The position numbers and the translations under genes are program-made. A DNA stretch of 28,618 bases from Ophiothrix spiculata (Eukaryota > Echinodermata > Ophiuroidea > Amphilepidida > Ophiotrichidae): the NCBI GenBank assembly GCA_000969725.1, contig JXSR01S011379.1. One strand, 5' to 3'. The notes under the pieces were generated by a model. The model saw only the letters and a program-made list of their open reading frames with translations, was not told the DNA's origin and did no database searches. Of the stretch, positions 20,251 through 28,618 are shown piece after piece; within the stretch, counting starts at the first letter, position 1; each line of letters opens with the position of its first letter.

Positions 20251-20741
20251 CCGTTGGAAGAAAGGCATGATTGGAAGGTCCTGATATCTTCTTTTATGGC
20301 ATAGAGCCTAATTTAAACGTTACGGTTAGCTATATCAGGCAAGAGCGAGAAAAGAACAACCAACCGATTTCTTTCAGGCTCAGCGTATCTAAAAAACCGA
20401 AGTAATTTTCAGTTACTGTAATAGATTTCACTTCAATAAAAGTCTAGATGTATTTCATTTCCAACATTATTCCTCCAATATGGATTTATTTCATTTAAAA
20501 TTACCCCACTTTATAATGACTTCATTCTTAATCATGTTAATTAAGTCAAAGTTGTAACGGCGAGAATGTGCTTTGCAACAAATGATGCGCAGTTATTGTG
20601 CGCGTGTGACACAAAGTTAATTCCGAGCAATATAGCTTTAATTCAACTTATGGACAATTATTTCATGGTACACAGGTAGACCTTGTGTTATAAGCTCTTA
20701 ACATTAAGTATAATTTGCTACTTCTCTTTATTTCTATCTAG

Positions 20742-20900
20742 AGACAATTCACAGTCGAAAATGCGAATAGAAGCATTTTGTGAAATCTATTGTAATGTTA
20801 TAACAAAGGCTACAGGTAGAAACGCATTTTTTCTGTTTGTAATTTCTACAAGTACACAAATAAAATCCATTCTATTACAGAAACGCTTGAAATCTTGGAG
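20742..20900 (+). pseudogene. Exon-like blocks in alpha2 (hypothetical relic)
   Basis: Best example of the exon-like pattern. A pyrimidine-rich stretch ending TTTCTATCTAG precedes a 74-base block (20742-20815) ending ACAG before GTAGAAACG. After 65 bases, TTCTATTACAG precedes a 20-base block (20881-20900) followed by GTAAAT. Block 1 reads EAFCEIYCNVITKAT in frame. The two blocks total 94 bases. The reverse-oriented units near 26050 and 27420 carry related sequence (D-A-F/V and T-K-A in frame), but the 26050 copy has a stop codon. Confidence 0.25.
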
Positions 20901-21480
20901 GTAAATTAAGTTTAGCCAAAAGTTTTACATGAATAAAATTCTAATATATGTATTTTTGTACTTTTACCAACAACCAATGTGCATAATTCAGTTTTTTAAA
21001 AGATGTAATTAGGTCGTCCTATAAATATATAGAGATTTCTATTTAGGCTATCATAAAAGCAATTTATAATCATAATTTCGAGTCCATCAATATCAATATT
21101 CAATCAGATTTAATGTTAATAAGTTTTTGATACAGGTTCTCCATTTTTCAAATTCAATTTGACACTATGTAAATGAACAAGAATATATTCACCGGGAATG
21201 TATGTGTATTTAGTACTAAATTTCCTGTACAGCACTTTCTAGATGACAATAGGCCATCTTTAGGCTTAATTGCAAATCTTTAACACTGACCTATAGGCTA
21301 CTCCATAATAATAAGTTTGGAAAAATTAAACCTAGTGCCTTCTTTTAAATATATTCTTGACCTTGTTAAGAACATTGGAAACTTTTTTTTCATATGGAGG
21401 ATAATTGTAATATGGTTTAAGTATAGTGATACTATTGTGCAATGAATTTTACTTGAGCATGACGTTTTTAGTCATTTTTC

Positions 21481-21577
21481 AAAAAAAAAATCACCTTGTT
21501 TAGGCTTTCGCCAAGGAAACCCAACTTGGTACATGGTACCAAGTAAGCTAAAGGAAGCTTATCTTCAACAGGGCTCC
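21481..21577 (-). mobile_element. SINE 3' segment in copy C
   Basis: Ten A residues followed by 87 bases matching the distal segment of the SINE at 10020-10099: TCACCTTGTTTAGGCTTTCG, CCAAGGAAACCCAACTTGGT and AAGGAAGCTTATCTTCAACA, ending GGGCTCC. A 7-base internal duplication (TACATGG) is new here. The tRNA head is absent. Copies A and B lack the segment at the same place, so it entered copy C after the duplication. The reason it starts exactly at GGAGCCCTG on the minus strand is unclear: 5' truncation or an independent element sharing this tail. Confidence 0.8.
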
Positions 21578-23387
21578 AAAGATGGCAAGCAACCAACACA
21601 ACGGCAAGGTACTTAAGGCGAGAGCAAGAAAAGGGCAACAAAAAGATTCATTACAAGTTCACCGACTCTTAAAAAAGAGTTAATTTTCAATTATTAGATT
21701 TCACTTTGATAATAATGTAATTTTATTTTATTTCCAATCACATTCTTCTACCATCAATCTCTTTCATTTGGGATTACCCCATTTTACATGTTTTATCAAA
21801 TGACTTAACGTCTTAATTAAGTTAAAGTTGAAAAGGCGAGAAGGTGAATTGCAACCAATAATGCCCAATTATTGCGTATGGCACAATGGTGAATCCTGAT
21901 AATATATGCTTTAAATCAACTTATGGACAATAATATCGTGGTAGAGTGGTAGATCTTGTGTTATAAGCTTTTAACATTAAGTCTAATTTGTTACTTCTGT
22001 CCATACTTAAAGACAGATCACAGTGGAACATTTTCTGAAAGCTGTTGTAATATTGAACAAAATGTTATAAAAAAGGTACAAACGCATTTTTATTCAGAAT
22101 TTCTTTAACAGAAAAAGTTTGATAATCGAAAGCTTTGCATAAGATTAATTAAATAATAATGTACGTTTTTTTATTCTTTTACCGGCGCTGAAATGTATTA
22201 GTAAAATAATTGTACTGTGCTCAGTATTTAAATGTAATTGGGTCGTTCTTTACAAATCTTCAAATAATCGGGCTCCTTTAAAAGGTACTTCCAATATTGA
22301 TTTAGAGTCCAACAAATTGATCAATGTACAATCATATCTAATTTAAAAAAATCGTTTTGCCCAATCAGTCAATCAGTCATCACCCTTTACAATAATTATT
22401 GTTGAGTTATTTCTGAAATGTCTGCCTGCGTATAATTCCAGGACGAACAAAAGTGTAACCATATGCATGGTGTGAATGTATTAATATATTAGCGCCGATC
22501 AAAGTCACCACTTAAATGGACTTTGATTATAGTGCTACTTTGCATAAAAAAGACCTATTTATGCATACTTCGTCAGTGAAAAATCGTTTTCCTGGTCTAG
22601 TTTATGAGGAAATTTTTAATATTTTCAAGGAAGAAAGAAGAATGAAGGGAAGAAGTATTGGGTTTATTGTTTATTCCGTAAGTCAATTGTCGCCCACACT
22701 AAAATCACTGCAAACCCTGACTATAACTCTTTCTAATAAAAATGAAATCTATAGTATAATGTCTTTTGCATGGAAAATCTTCCAGGAAATAATAAAAGTG
22801 GCTAATATAAACAATAGCTTGTCTTTGAACCGCTGTGTGAGCCAAATAAAAGCAATTTTACCTCTTTTCAAACCCGATGAATGACAAAGCTTAACAATTC
22901 AAGTGAAAATGGGACATATCCGTCTGAGAAAAAACTGATATTTACAAATCGATATGTGAATATCCGGATGTGTATCAATACAATTAGATAAAACATCAGA
23001 AATAAACTCTACAATCATAGCCATTCTTGCTCAATTTTTACAGCTAACTGAAGGCAATCAATATTCATTACAGTTTTATATGAAAACTCAGCAAATATTT
23101 TTCTCTGGTGATGTGTAAATCCTATTGTATTATAGAGCCGAAACGAATCATTAACATGTTAAATGTTGGTTGTTTATTAGGAAGGAACTGAAAATTGTGG
23201 TCAAAACGACATAAAATACATTATTCTACATGATTTGAATTTGTTTAAAATATGTTAAGTTCATAAAATGACGCGTTTGAAAAATGATGCAATTCTCGGT
23301 TTGAAACATGTTGATGGTAAAAATGTGCTAAAATTGTCACATTAGTAAAAATGCATCAAAGTCATGATAGCATTATTCGATGATCAG

Positions 23388-23520
23388 CGAAAAAACAAAG
23401 AGAAAGGAGAAAGGGGTGGAGAAAGAGGAATAGGAAGAAGTAGATGGAATGAGAAAGAATGAGTGAAAGAAGGAATACGATGAGGAGGAACAGGAGGAAT
23501 GAAAGAAGAACAAGTAGGAG
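23388..23520 (+). repeat. Polypurine tract of beta3
   Basis: A/G-rich stretch with GGAGAAAGGGG and GAGGAGGAACAGGAGGAA, equivalent to those of beta1 and beta2. Confidence 0.9.
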
Positions 23521-23719
23521 TAGAATGTGATGGCAATTAAAGATAAGACAATATATTATATTTCCAACAAATATATTAACAAAAGAACCCCGGTGTCATT
23601 GCAGACTCAAACTCAAAAGATACAATCCTGCACATCACTCAGAGACACAATTACTCCAGAGAAAAGAGCAAGAATTAGCTGCTATAGCAACATTAAGAAA
23701 AACTTTTTCTGCTTGAACA

Positions 23720-23960
23720 TAGACCTTTTCAAACCGATCTTTTCCGAAGATACCCGAAAGCTTGAACAAATTCCGATCGTTTCCGGGGAAAAACAGTACC
23801 TCTGCGCCTCATCTTTTGACAAACTTCGGCACTTCGACAGTATGTTTCCAACAACGACGAACGTTGCCGTTTTTATTTCATTGTCGTCTGCCGACTGCAA
23901 CTGCTGTGGCACGTGCCCATGTTTTCCGAAGTTTTCCGATCGATGTTTGAAAAGGTCTAT
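23720..23960. mobile_element. MITE of the GACCTTTTC family, copy 2
   Basis: Left TAGACCTTTTCAAA and the inverse right end match, followed inward by shared CGATC and TTTTCCGAAG blocks. TA flanks both ends if the element is taken to start at GACC. At the equivalent place copy A has no such element. The termini match the MITE at 11341-11759 but the interiors are unrelated by eye. The several overlapping frames of 60-146 codons here run across the MITE boundary and are not genes. Confidence 0.8.
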
Positions 23961-24290
23961 AGAGTGAAAAGTCCCGACAACGAATCACATGCTGATGTTT
24001 TTGTTTTTCCTAATATTGCAAAAAAGATAACCCAATTAGAAATCATTGGATAAGAGTAATTAAATTAATCTTTTTAACTTTTGTTGTTCAGAGTACAAGC
24101 ATACCAGTATTATATATATATTGTAAGTTTTAATTTATTGTTCCTTTAAGAAGGCGGTTTTGACATAATTTAACTTGTACTTTTTTCTTCAAAAAATAAT
24201 CACAATTACGTGATTAGGGTTTCTAGAATATAAAGGTTATTATGCAAAAACAGAATGAATCTTAATGTAATCTTTGTTCAAACTGTATAA

Positions 24291-24316
24291 GAAGGAGAAG
24301 GAGGAGGAGGACGACA
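24291..24316 (+). repeat. Short GGA-rich tract
   Basis: GAAGGAGAAGGAGGAGGAGG at the right edge of copy C. A small purine microsatellite; copy A has no equivalent at its end, so it may mark the junction. Confidence 0.85.
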
Positions 24317-24519
24317 AATAATATTACACCATTTTTGATAAGAATTATAATTTACACTGATTTAAATATTAATGAGTCGTTGTTCTAAATTTGAGATCTA
24401 AACATCTAAGACCTAATTCCATTAGCAAAAGAAAACATATACATTCGCCGATAACAATCTTGAACATTAATCAATTGTTGGAATAAACAATACGACAATA
24501 TTGTGCTTGTTTGAGCCTG

Positions 24520-24850
24520 AACTAAACATCTCTTAAAGAACGACCCAGTTACGTCAGTACTGAAGAAAAAGTATATTTGTGACTTAGAGCGCAAGTTATA
24601 GAGCATTAAAGTACAAACATAATTTTGTTCTTGTAAAAGATTTAAATTTAATTTCAGATTTTCATGTTCATGTGTGAAATTATTTACAGTTTTCAAACTT
24701 GCCAGTGCTCGAAGAAATCAACGTACTATACTGGTCATCTAAAGGCGTTTCCATTTGTTTGCTGATGAGCAAGACTCGAATAATTAGCCAAATATCTTAA
24801 TTGTAACAGCACTTTTAAAACTGAATCTACATTAGAGCGTTTCACTTTTG
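24520..24850 (-). repeat. Inverted diverged unit gamma1
   Basis: On the minus strand, GTAACTGGGTCGTTCTTT (24535-24553) matches TGTAATTGGGTCGTTCTTTA of beta1 (15121). 24717-24840 matches gamma3 at 27190-27300 (TCATCTAAAGGCGTTTCC versus TCATCTAAAAGCGTTTCT; TTAGCCAA). More diverged than A, B or C. A 96-codon minus-strand frame (24406-24696) and the frame at 26883-27119 both read VTGSFF over the shared block, which may be homology without function. Confidence 0.65.
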
Positions 24851-25599
24851 CTTTTACCCATCTTCATTTTCTTAGCGCTACACAACAAATTTTGCCGAAC
24901 ACCAGACGCTAGTGTTCTGTAAGGTTTTTTGACTCTCACGATACATTTCCAATGCATGGTGTTTTAATATAAGAAAGCTACCACTTCAAACTTTCAGAAA
25001 TATTCAACATTGCTCATATGTTTCCTATGAATTTGTAGTATGACAAATATTTGTTAGACTTTTCTTAACTCCTGACATGTGTTCAAACATTTGAATTTGA
25101 ACATATCATACGTTAGACGTAAGTGTTCCAATTTAAAAGTGTGCATTAAAAATATCAACTTTTGAACACCTTGGATGCCTGAATACCTACGTGAACACGA
25201 CTGTCATGAGTGTTTCCATGTGTGTTCAGTGGTGAACACAAATGTTGACTTAAATTGACATTTTGAACACTAATTTCAAAAGAGCACTTGCGTTATTACG
25301 AAATTAGTGTTCAAAAATTGTGATTATTACTTTATTCTTTGACAGGTTGCACACGTGTCTGGTGTTTTATAAAAGTGTAACTATTTGGAATGCATGTTAT
25401 TCTCTACCATTTGTAGTGCACTATTCTTGAATATACATCAAAGAAAGATACCAAATTTGAGATGAAAAGAAATTATAGCACAGGTCTATATGGATAAAAC
25501 GAAGACGAATAAGAAAAGTTGTTCTCGCTCTTATTTTCATCATTATTATATCTTATTATTATAAGAAACATCTACGAGCCGACAAATCATCATTTTTGA
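24851..25599. other. No gene; contains a TGAACAC-rich patch
   Basis: AT-rich sequence without supportable genes. The patch of repeated TGAACAC/GTGTTCA words and its hairpin are listed separately. Confidence 0.5.
25080..25316. repeat. TGAACAC/GTGTTCA cluster with 17-bp hairpin
   Basis: About nine copies of TGAACAC or its complement GTGTTCA (some with one change) occur in both orientations within 240 bases. At the right end TTTTGAACACTAATTTC (25261-25277) and its exact reverse complement (25300-25316) form a hairpin with a 22-base loop. The spacing is irregular, so it is not a simple tandem array. It may be a decayed palindromic minisatellite or a MITE end. Confidence 0.7.
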
Positions 25600-26300
25600 T
25601 ATTAGATTTAATTTACTCCACTTAAACACTATTATTTATCGGACTAAAATCATGATGGAAATTACTTTTGACGGGAGCAAGATTGGAGACCCAATCATCT
25701 CTATAGGAAATGACCCAGTTACATTCATAAAAAAGAATACTATATTTTGTGACTTACAGACCAACAGTAGTAAAGCGTGCATGTCGGAAATAAAAAACAC
25801 AATAATGTTTATACATTATCATTTATTTATCTTAAAGATTCAGGTTTAACTTTATTTCATATTCTCCCACTTTAGAATAAACATATAAGGTTATAAGACT
25901 GTTAGGCTCAATTCATTACCAAATTACAACTAAGGTTTTATTAATCTGAGTGATTTTTTTTTTATTTTCTTGTGATTGGCCAACGAATTATAGATATTTT
26001 TTTAGTAAGTATATTTTTTAAGTTTTAAATGGTTTTCTAGCCTTTGTTCATAATAAAACATCGTTCAAAAATGCATCGCCATTACAGCGGCATGTGAATT
26101 CTCTCAGTTGAATTCTCTTTATTTCACAATAAACAGAAGTATCAAATTAGACTTACTGTTAAAAGCTTATAAAACAAGATTTGTCGCTCTACCATGAAAT
26201 GATCTTACATAATTTGCTATGAAGTCACTTCTTAGCCTTTCCATCGCAATTTCTAATTTAAAAGGTATTTTATTAAATAAAACGTCCCATGACAAAACTC
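25600..26300 (-). repeat. Inverted diverged unit gamma2
   Basis: On the minus strand the order of landmarks matches alpha/beta: CATGGTAGAGCGACAAATCT and TATAAGCTTTTAACAGTAAG (26196 downward; compare CATGGTAGAGTGGTAGATCT in beta1), then the exon-like block with AACAAAGGCTAG (about 26046), then GTAACTGGGTC (25722 downward). 25619-25725 also matches gamma3 at 26875-26978 (GATGGAAATTACTTTT, GATTGGAGA, AATCATCTCTA). The 65-codon plus-strand frame at 25652 covers this shared block but is not kept in gamma3. Confidence 0.75.
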
Positions 26301-26474
26301 ATTGCAGTCATTCTACTCAATAGAATGGTGAGTTAAAGGCAAATGCCTCATTAAGGATTGATGGAGTTTTATGCGAGAAGATGTAAGTTGTAACATGTAT
26401 AGATTTGTTTACTTGTTACTTGATTCTCTAATATCTTCAAGGAAAGATCTAAATTATTGTGTACATTGTCAAAT

Positions 26475-26843
26475 CCGGTGTAGCAGGAATGTAAGTCCCC
26501 TGCTCTTATTATCCGGGTTGTACAGTAAAGTATAGCCTAGCAACTCTCACGCAACATTAGTTTCACGCTTTATTCTGTTATCGTCTATGGAAGACGGACT
26601 TCCATTTTAGGGAGACTAAGATTACTTTCACATCGGGCTTGCTGACCGCCATCAAATATCATTTTGAGAAACGTCGAAAAGCAGGTGTGAAAGTAATCGT
26701 AGTCCCCCTGAAATGGTAGTCCGCCTTCCATAGACCATAACGGAATAAAGCGTGAAACTGATGTTGCTTGATAGTTGTTAGCCTATACTTTACTGTACAA
26801 CCCGGACAATAAGAACGGGGGACTTACATTCCTGCTACACCGG
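26475..26843. mobile_element. 369-bp fold-back element with about 165-bp arms
   Basis: Left arm starts CCGGTGTAGCAGGAATGTAA; the right arm ends with its reverse complement. Further paired blocks are CCGGGTTGTACAGTAAAGTA, GTTTCACGCTTTATTC, GTCTATGGAAG and GATTACTTTCACA. The arms meet around 26640-26680 with a loop of roughly 40 bases. Matches between arms are dense with scattered substitutions, so it is comparatively young among the palindromes here. It separates units gamma2 and gamma3. No coding capacity and no certain target duplication. Confidence 0.9.
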
Positions 26844-26859
26844 CAATTACATCATTTTA

Positions 26860-27600
26860 AGGAGAGTTTTAATTTACTCTATTTAATTAATTTGACTAAA
26901 AATCACGATGGAAATTACTTTTACGGGAGTCTGATTGGAGATACATGTATAATCATCTCTAAAGAACGACCCAGTTACAGTCATACAAAGAAAATTATAC
27001 TCGCGACTTATAACAGACCCAAGCAATAAAGCATTATTGAAGGCGGGGAAAAGTACAAACGTATGTTCATTCTTATTATATTTATACATAAACTTTCGAT
27101 TGATTTTTTTGCGTTTCAAGTCTTTCCTGTTAAGAGAGAAATTATTTTCTCGTACTTGTCGATACTCGTCGTGGAATCAACAGTTAACCAATAATACCAA
27201 TCATCTAAAAGCGTTTCTGATTGGTAAATGATGAGTAAGGCTCCATTTGATTAGCCAATTGCGACTTAGATTTTATAAAAGCTGCATTAAAATGTTTACC
27301 GAATCTGTAATTGACCCACAAATGTCATAGAAATCCTTTCGACTTAACAAGTTCTTAACATACAGTATCATTGATTTTCTTTAGCCTTTGTAACGACAGC
27401 GTTCAAAACTGCATCGCAATTTCGACTGCAAATTGTCTTTTCTGACATGAAAAACTATCAAATTAAGCTTACTGCTAAAAGCTTATAACAGTGTGCCATA
27501 AATGACCTTGTATACTCTGCCAATAACTTACTTAGCTTTTTTTCAAAAGCAATTCGAATTTAAAAGGAATTTTATCAGATCAGATAAAGCTTATCAGAAA
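26860..27600 (-). repeat. Inverted diverged unit gamma3
   Basis: On the minus strand: TATAAGCTTTTAGCAGTAAG (27490 downward), ACAAAGGCTAAAG (about 27395), CAGAAACGCTTTTAGATGAT (about 27215) and GTAACTGGGTCGTTCTTT (26978 downward), the same order as in alpha and beta. It pairs with gamma2 over both ends and with gamma1 in the middle. Frames at 26775-27029, 26883-27119 and 27037-27231 overlap one another on both strands and are not supported. Confidence 0.72.
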
Positions 27601-28618
27601 TCATGCCATCATCACCATGCATGATCAGTCAGTTTAGGCTGCAGATTTACAAATTGGATGATTGAAAGCAAGAATATGCCAAATGCATTTGAATGTAGAA
27701 ATTTATCATTTATCCATTTCTTTGCTTGTTTGTTTTCAGTTTCATTTATCTTGGTTACATATTGGATTAAGGATTAAGTAGCCACTTATTTTGACGAAGT
27801 AGAAATTATATAAAAGTTGAAAAAAAAACCATCAGTCCAGGTGTTCATTTCAGACTAACCCATCTAATACCAGTAGCTTGTTATGTAACCCATGAATTTT
27901 CTTTTATTTATGATACAACCTATTTTCTTCTTAAGACATTACATTTTACAACATAAGTTAGAATTCACATTCATTTGATACTTACCATCTTAATTAGCTT
28001 GAAAATCCGTACATCTTAAGACTCTTCTAATCAACTGAGTTGATGTTTTGTGCAAAAATATGTTTGGTTCGAAACATGGAATCCGTCAAGACCAGTGCTT
28101 TTTTATCATAAGGCCTGGGTGCGCGCCACGACTATTGTCCAAATAAGCTCAATTGATGTAGCTCCGGTATATCAATTAGTTAATTGTCTGATATGCAGTT
28201 ATATATAAAGCAGCCATTTAGAAATCATATTTACAAACAAAATAACCAGATGTCCACCACTATCGTGTCAAAAATGCTCTCAAAATTGCACAAAAGTTAA
28301 ATCACGATATATAAAATATGTGTTCAAAATTCTAATTTAAGCATGATGTTTATACACCTTCTGAGTTGATCGGTAACTCACGCTGCATCAGCCCCGTGTT
28401 TCCTGCAATTGAATTCAGCCGTGTAATTCCCGTCAGATATCAGGTATTTTTCGCCTCACGTTTGCACAAAATGTATACCTTGATTAGCACTCTGTGATGC
28501 TACCATAAGCATGATAAGAAAAGAATCAATGGATTTTTTTCAAATTTTGAATTTTCTGCCAAATCCCTGTGATAGTCTATATCAAAAATTCCGAATGACA
28601 AATTGTCTGGAATAAAAT
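27601..28618. other. No gene or recognisable element
   Basis: AT-rich sequence to the window edge. No frame, inverted repeat or RNA signature stands out. A short GC-rich island, GGCCTGGGTGCGCGCCACG (about 28112), is isolated. Confidence 0.5.

Larger units (their letters stand above)
20319..24290 (+). repeat. Large direct repeat, copy C (alpha2 + beta3)
   Basis: Counterpart of copy A over its whole length, with two insertions missing from A: a SINE tail at 21481-21577 and a MITE at 23720-23960. Alpha2 spans 20319-21415 and beta3 21416-24290. Beta3 looks closer to beta2 than to beta1 through the conserved core (19540-19980 versus 22890-23340 differ at few sites). The frames at 22516-22884 and 23527-23967 are not intact in A or B. 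Confidence 0.92.

Noticed and set aside
22516-22884. 122-codon frame in beta3, with a C-terminal part (AWKIFQEI to LFKPDE) also open in beta2
   Set aside because: Differences between beta2 and beta3 in the shared frame are mostly amino-acid changing, and beta1 carries a stop (TGCATGA). This looks neutral rather than coding.
23527-23967. 146-codon plus-strand frame, the longest in the window
   Set aside because: It spans the end of beta3 and a whole MITE, running through both MITE termini. The equivalent sequence in copy A is not open.
1-28618. CRISPR array, bacterial operon or phage-defence system
   Set aside because: No regularly spaced direct repeats with unique spacers, no prokaryotic gene density and no ribosome-binding pattern. 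The content is eukaryotic repeat DNA.

Overview
This window is AT-rich eukaryotic genomic DNA with no supportable protein-coding gene. Every open frame is short (146 codons at most), none shows a family motif I recognise, and most lie in sequence that recurs as diverged repeats with the frame broken in sister copies. A tRNA-headed SINE, many short inverted-repeat (MITE-like) elements, decayed minisatellite DNA and a 50-N scaffold gap point to a draft assembly of a metazoan, most likely a marine invertebrate. My weak preference is an echinoderm- or hemichordate-like deuterostome, from a general impression of the MITE and minisatellite motifs; the sequence alone does not settle the phylum.

Left part (1-12.5 kb): a TTC microsatellite at the edge; a diverged dispersed repeat seen at 236-575 and 6995-7305; two adjacent palindromic elements (3268-3724); a 396-bp insertion with 14-bp flanking direct repeats, a poly(T) start and an ATTAAA signal, read here as a minus-strand retroposed transcript end (5084-5507); a local tandem duplication (5904-6432); MITEs with TA (6604-6933) and TTA (9093-9403) target duplications; a minus-strand tRNA-derived SINE (about 10008-10278); an N gap whose two sides are near-identical 165-bp copies (probable false haplotype duplication); and a MITE inserted into a decayed minisatellite (11300-11990).

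Right part (12.5-27.6 kb): an array of one ancient repeat family. Two 3.6-4.0 kb copies (A, 13325-16937; C, 20319-24290) and a partial copy (B, about 17050-20127) lie in direct orientation. Each full copy has two related halves, alpha and beta. At least three more diverged units (24520-27600) and a small fragment (12522-12745) lie in inverted orientation. Later insertions sit at different places in different copies: a TA-flanked MITE in B, a SINE tail and a MITE in C, and a 369-bp fold-back between two inverted units. The paralogues therefore act as empty-site controls and order the events. Several blocks within the units carry GT/AG-like borders and may be relics of exons from a duplicated gene; this is a hypothesis and no function is claimed.

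All comparisons were made by eye, so percentages are avoided and boundaries not fixed by a target duplication are approximate.
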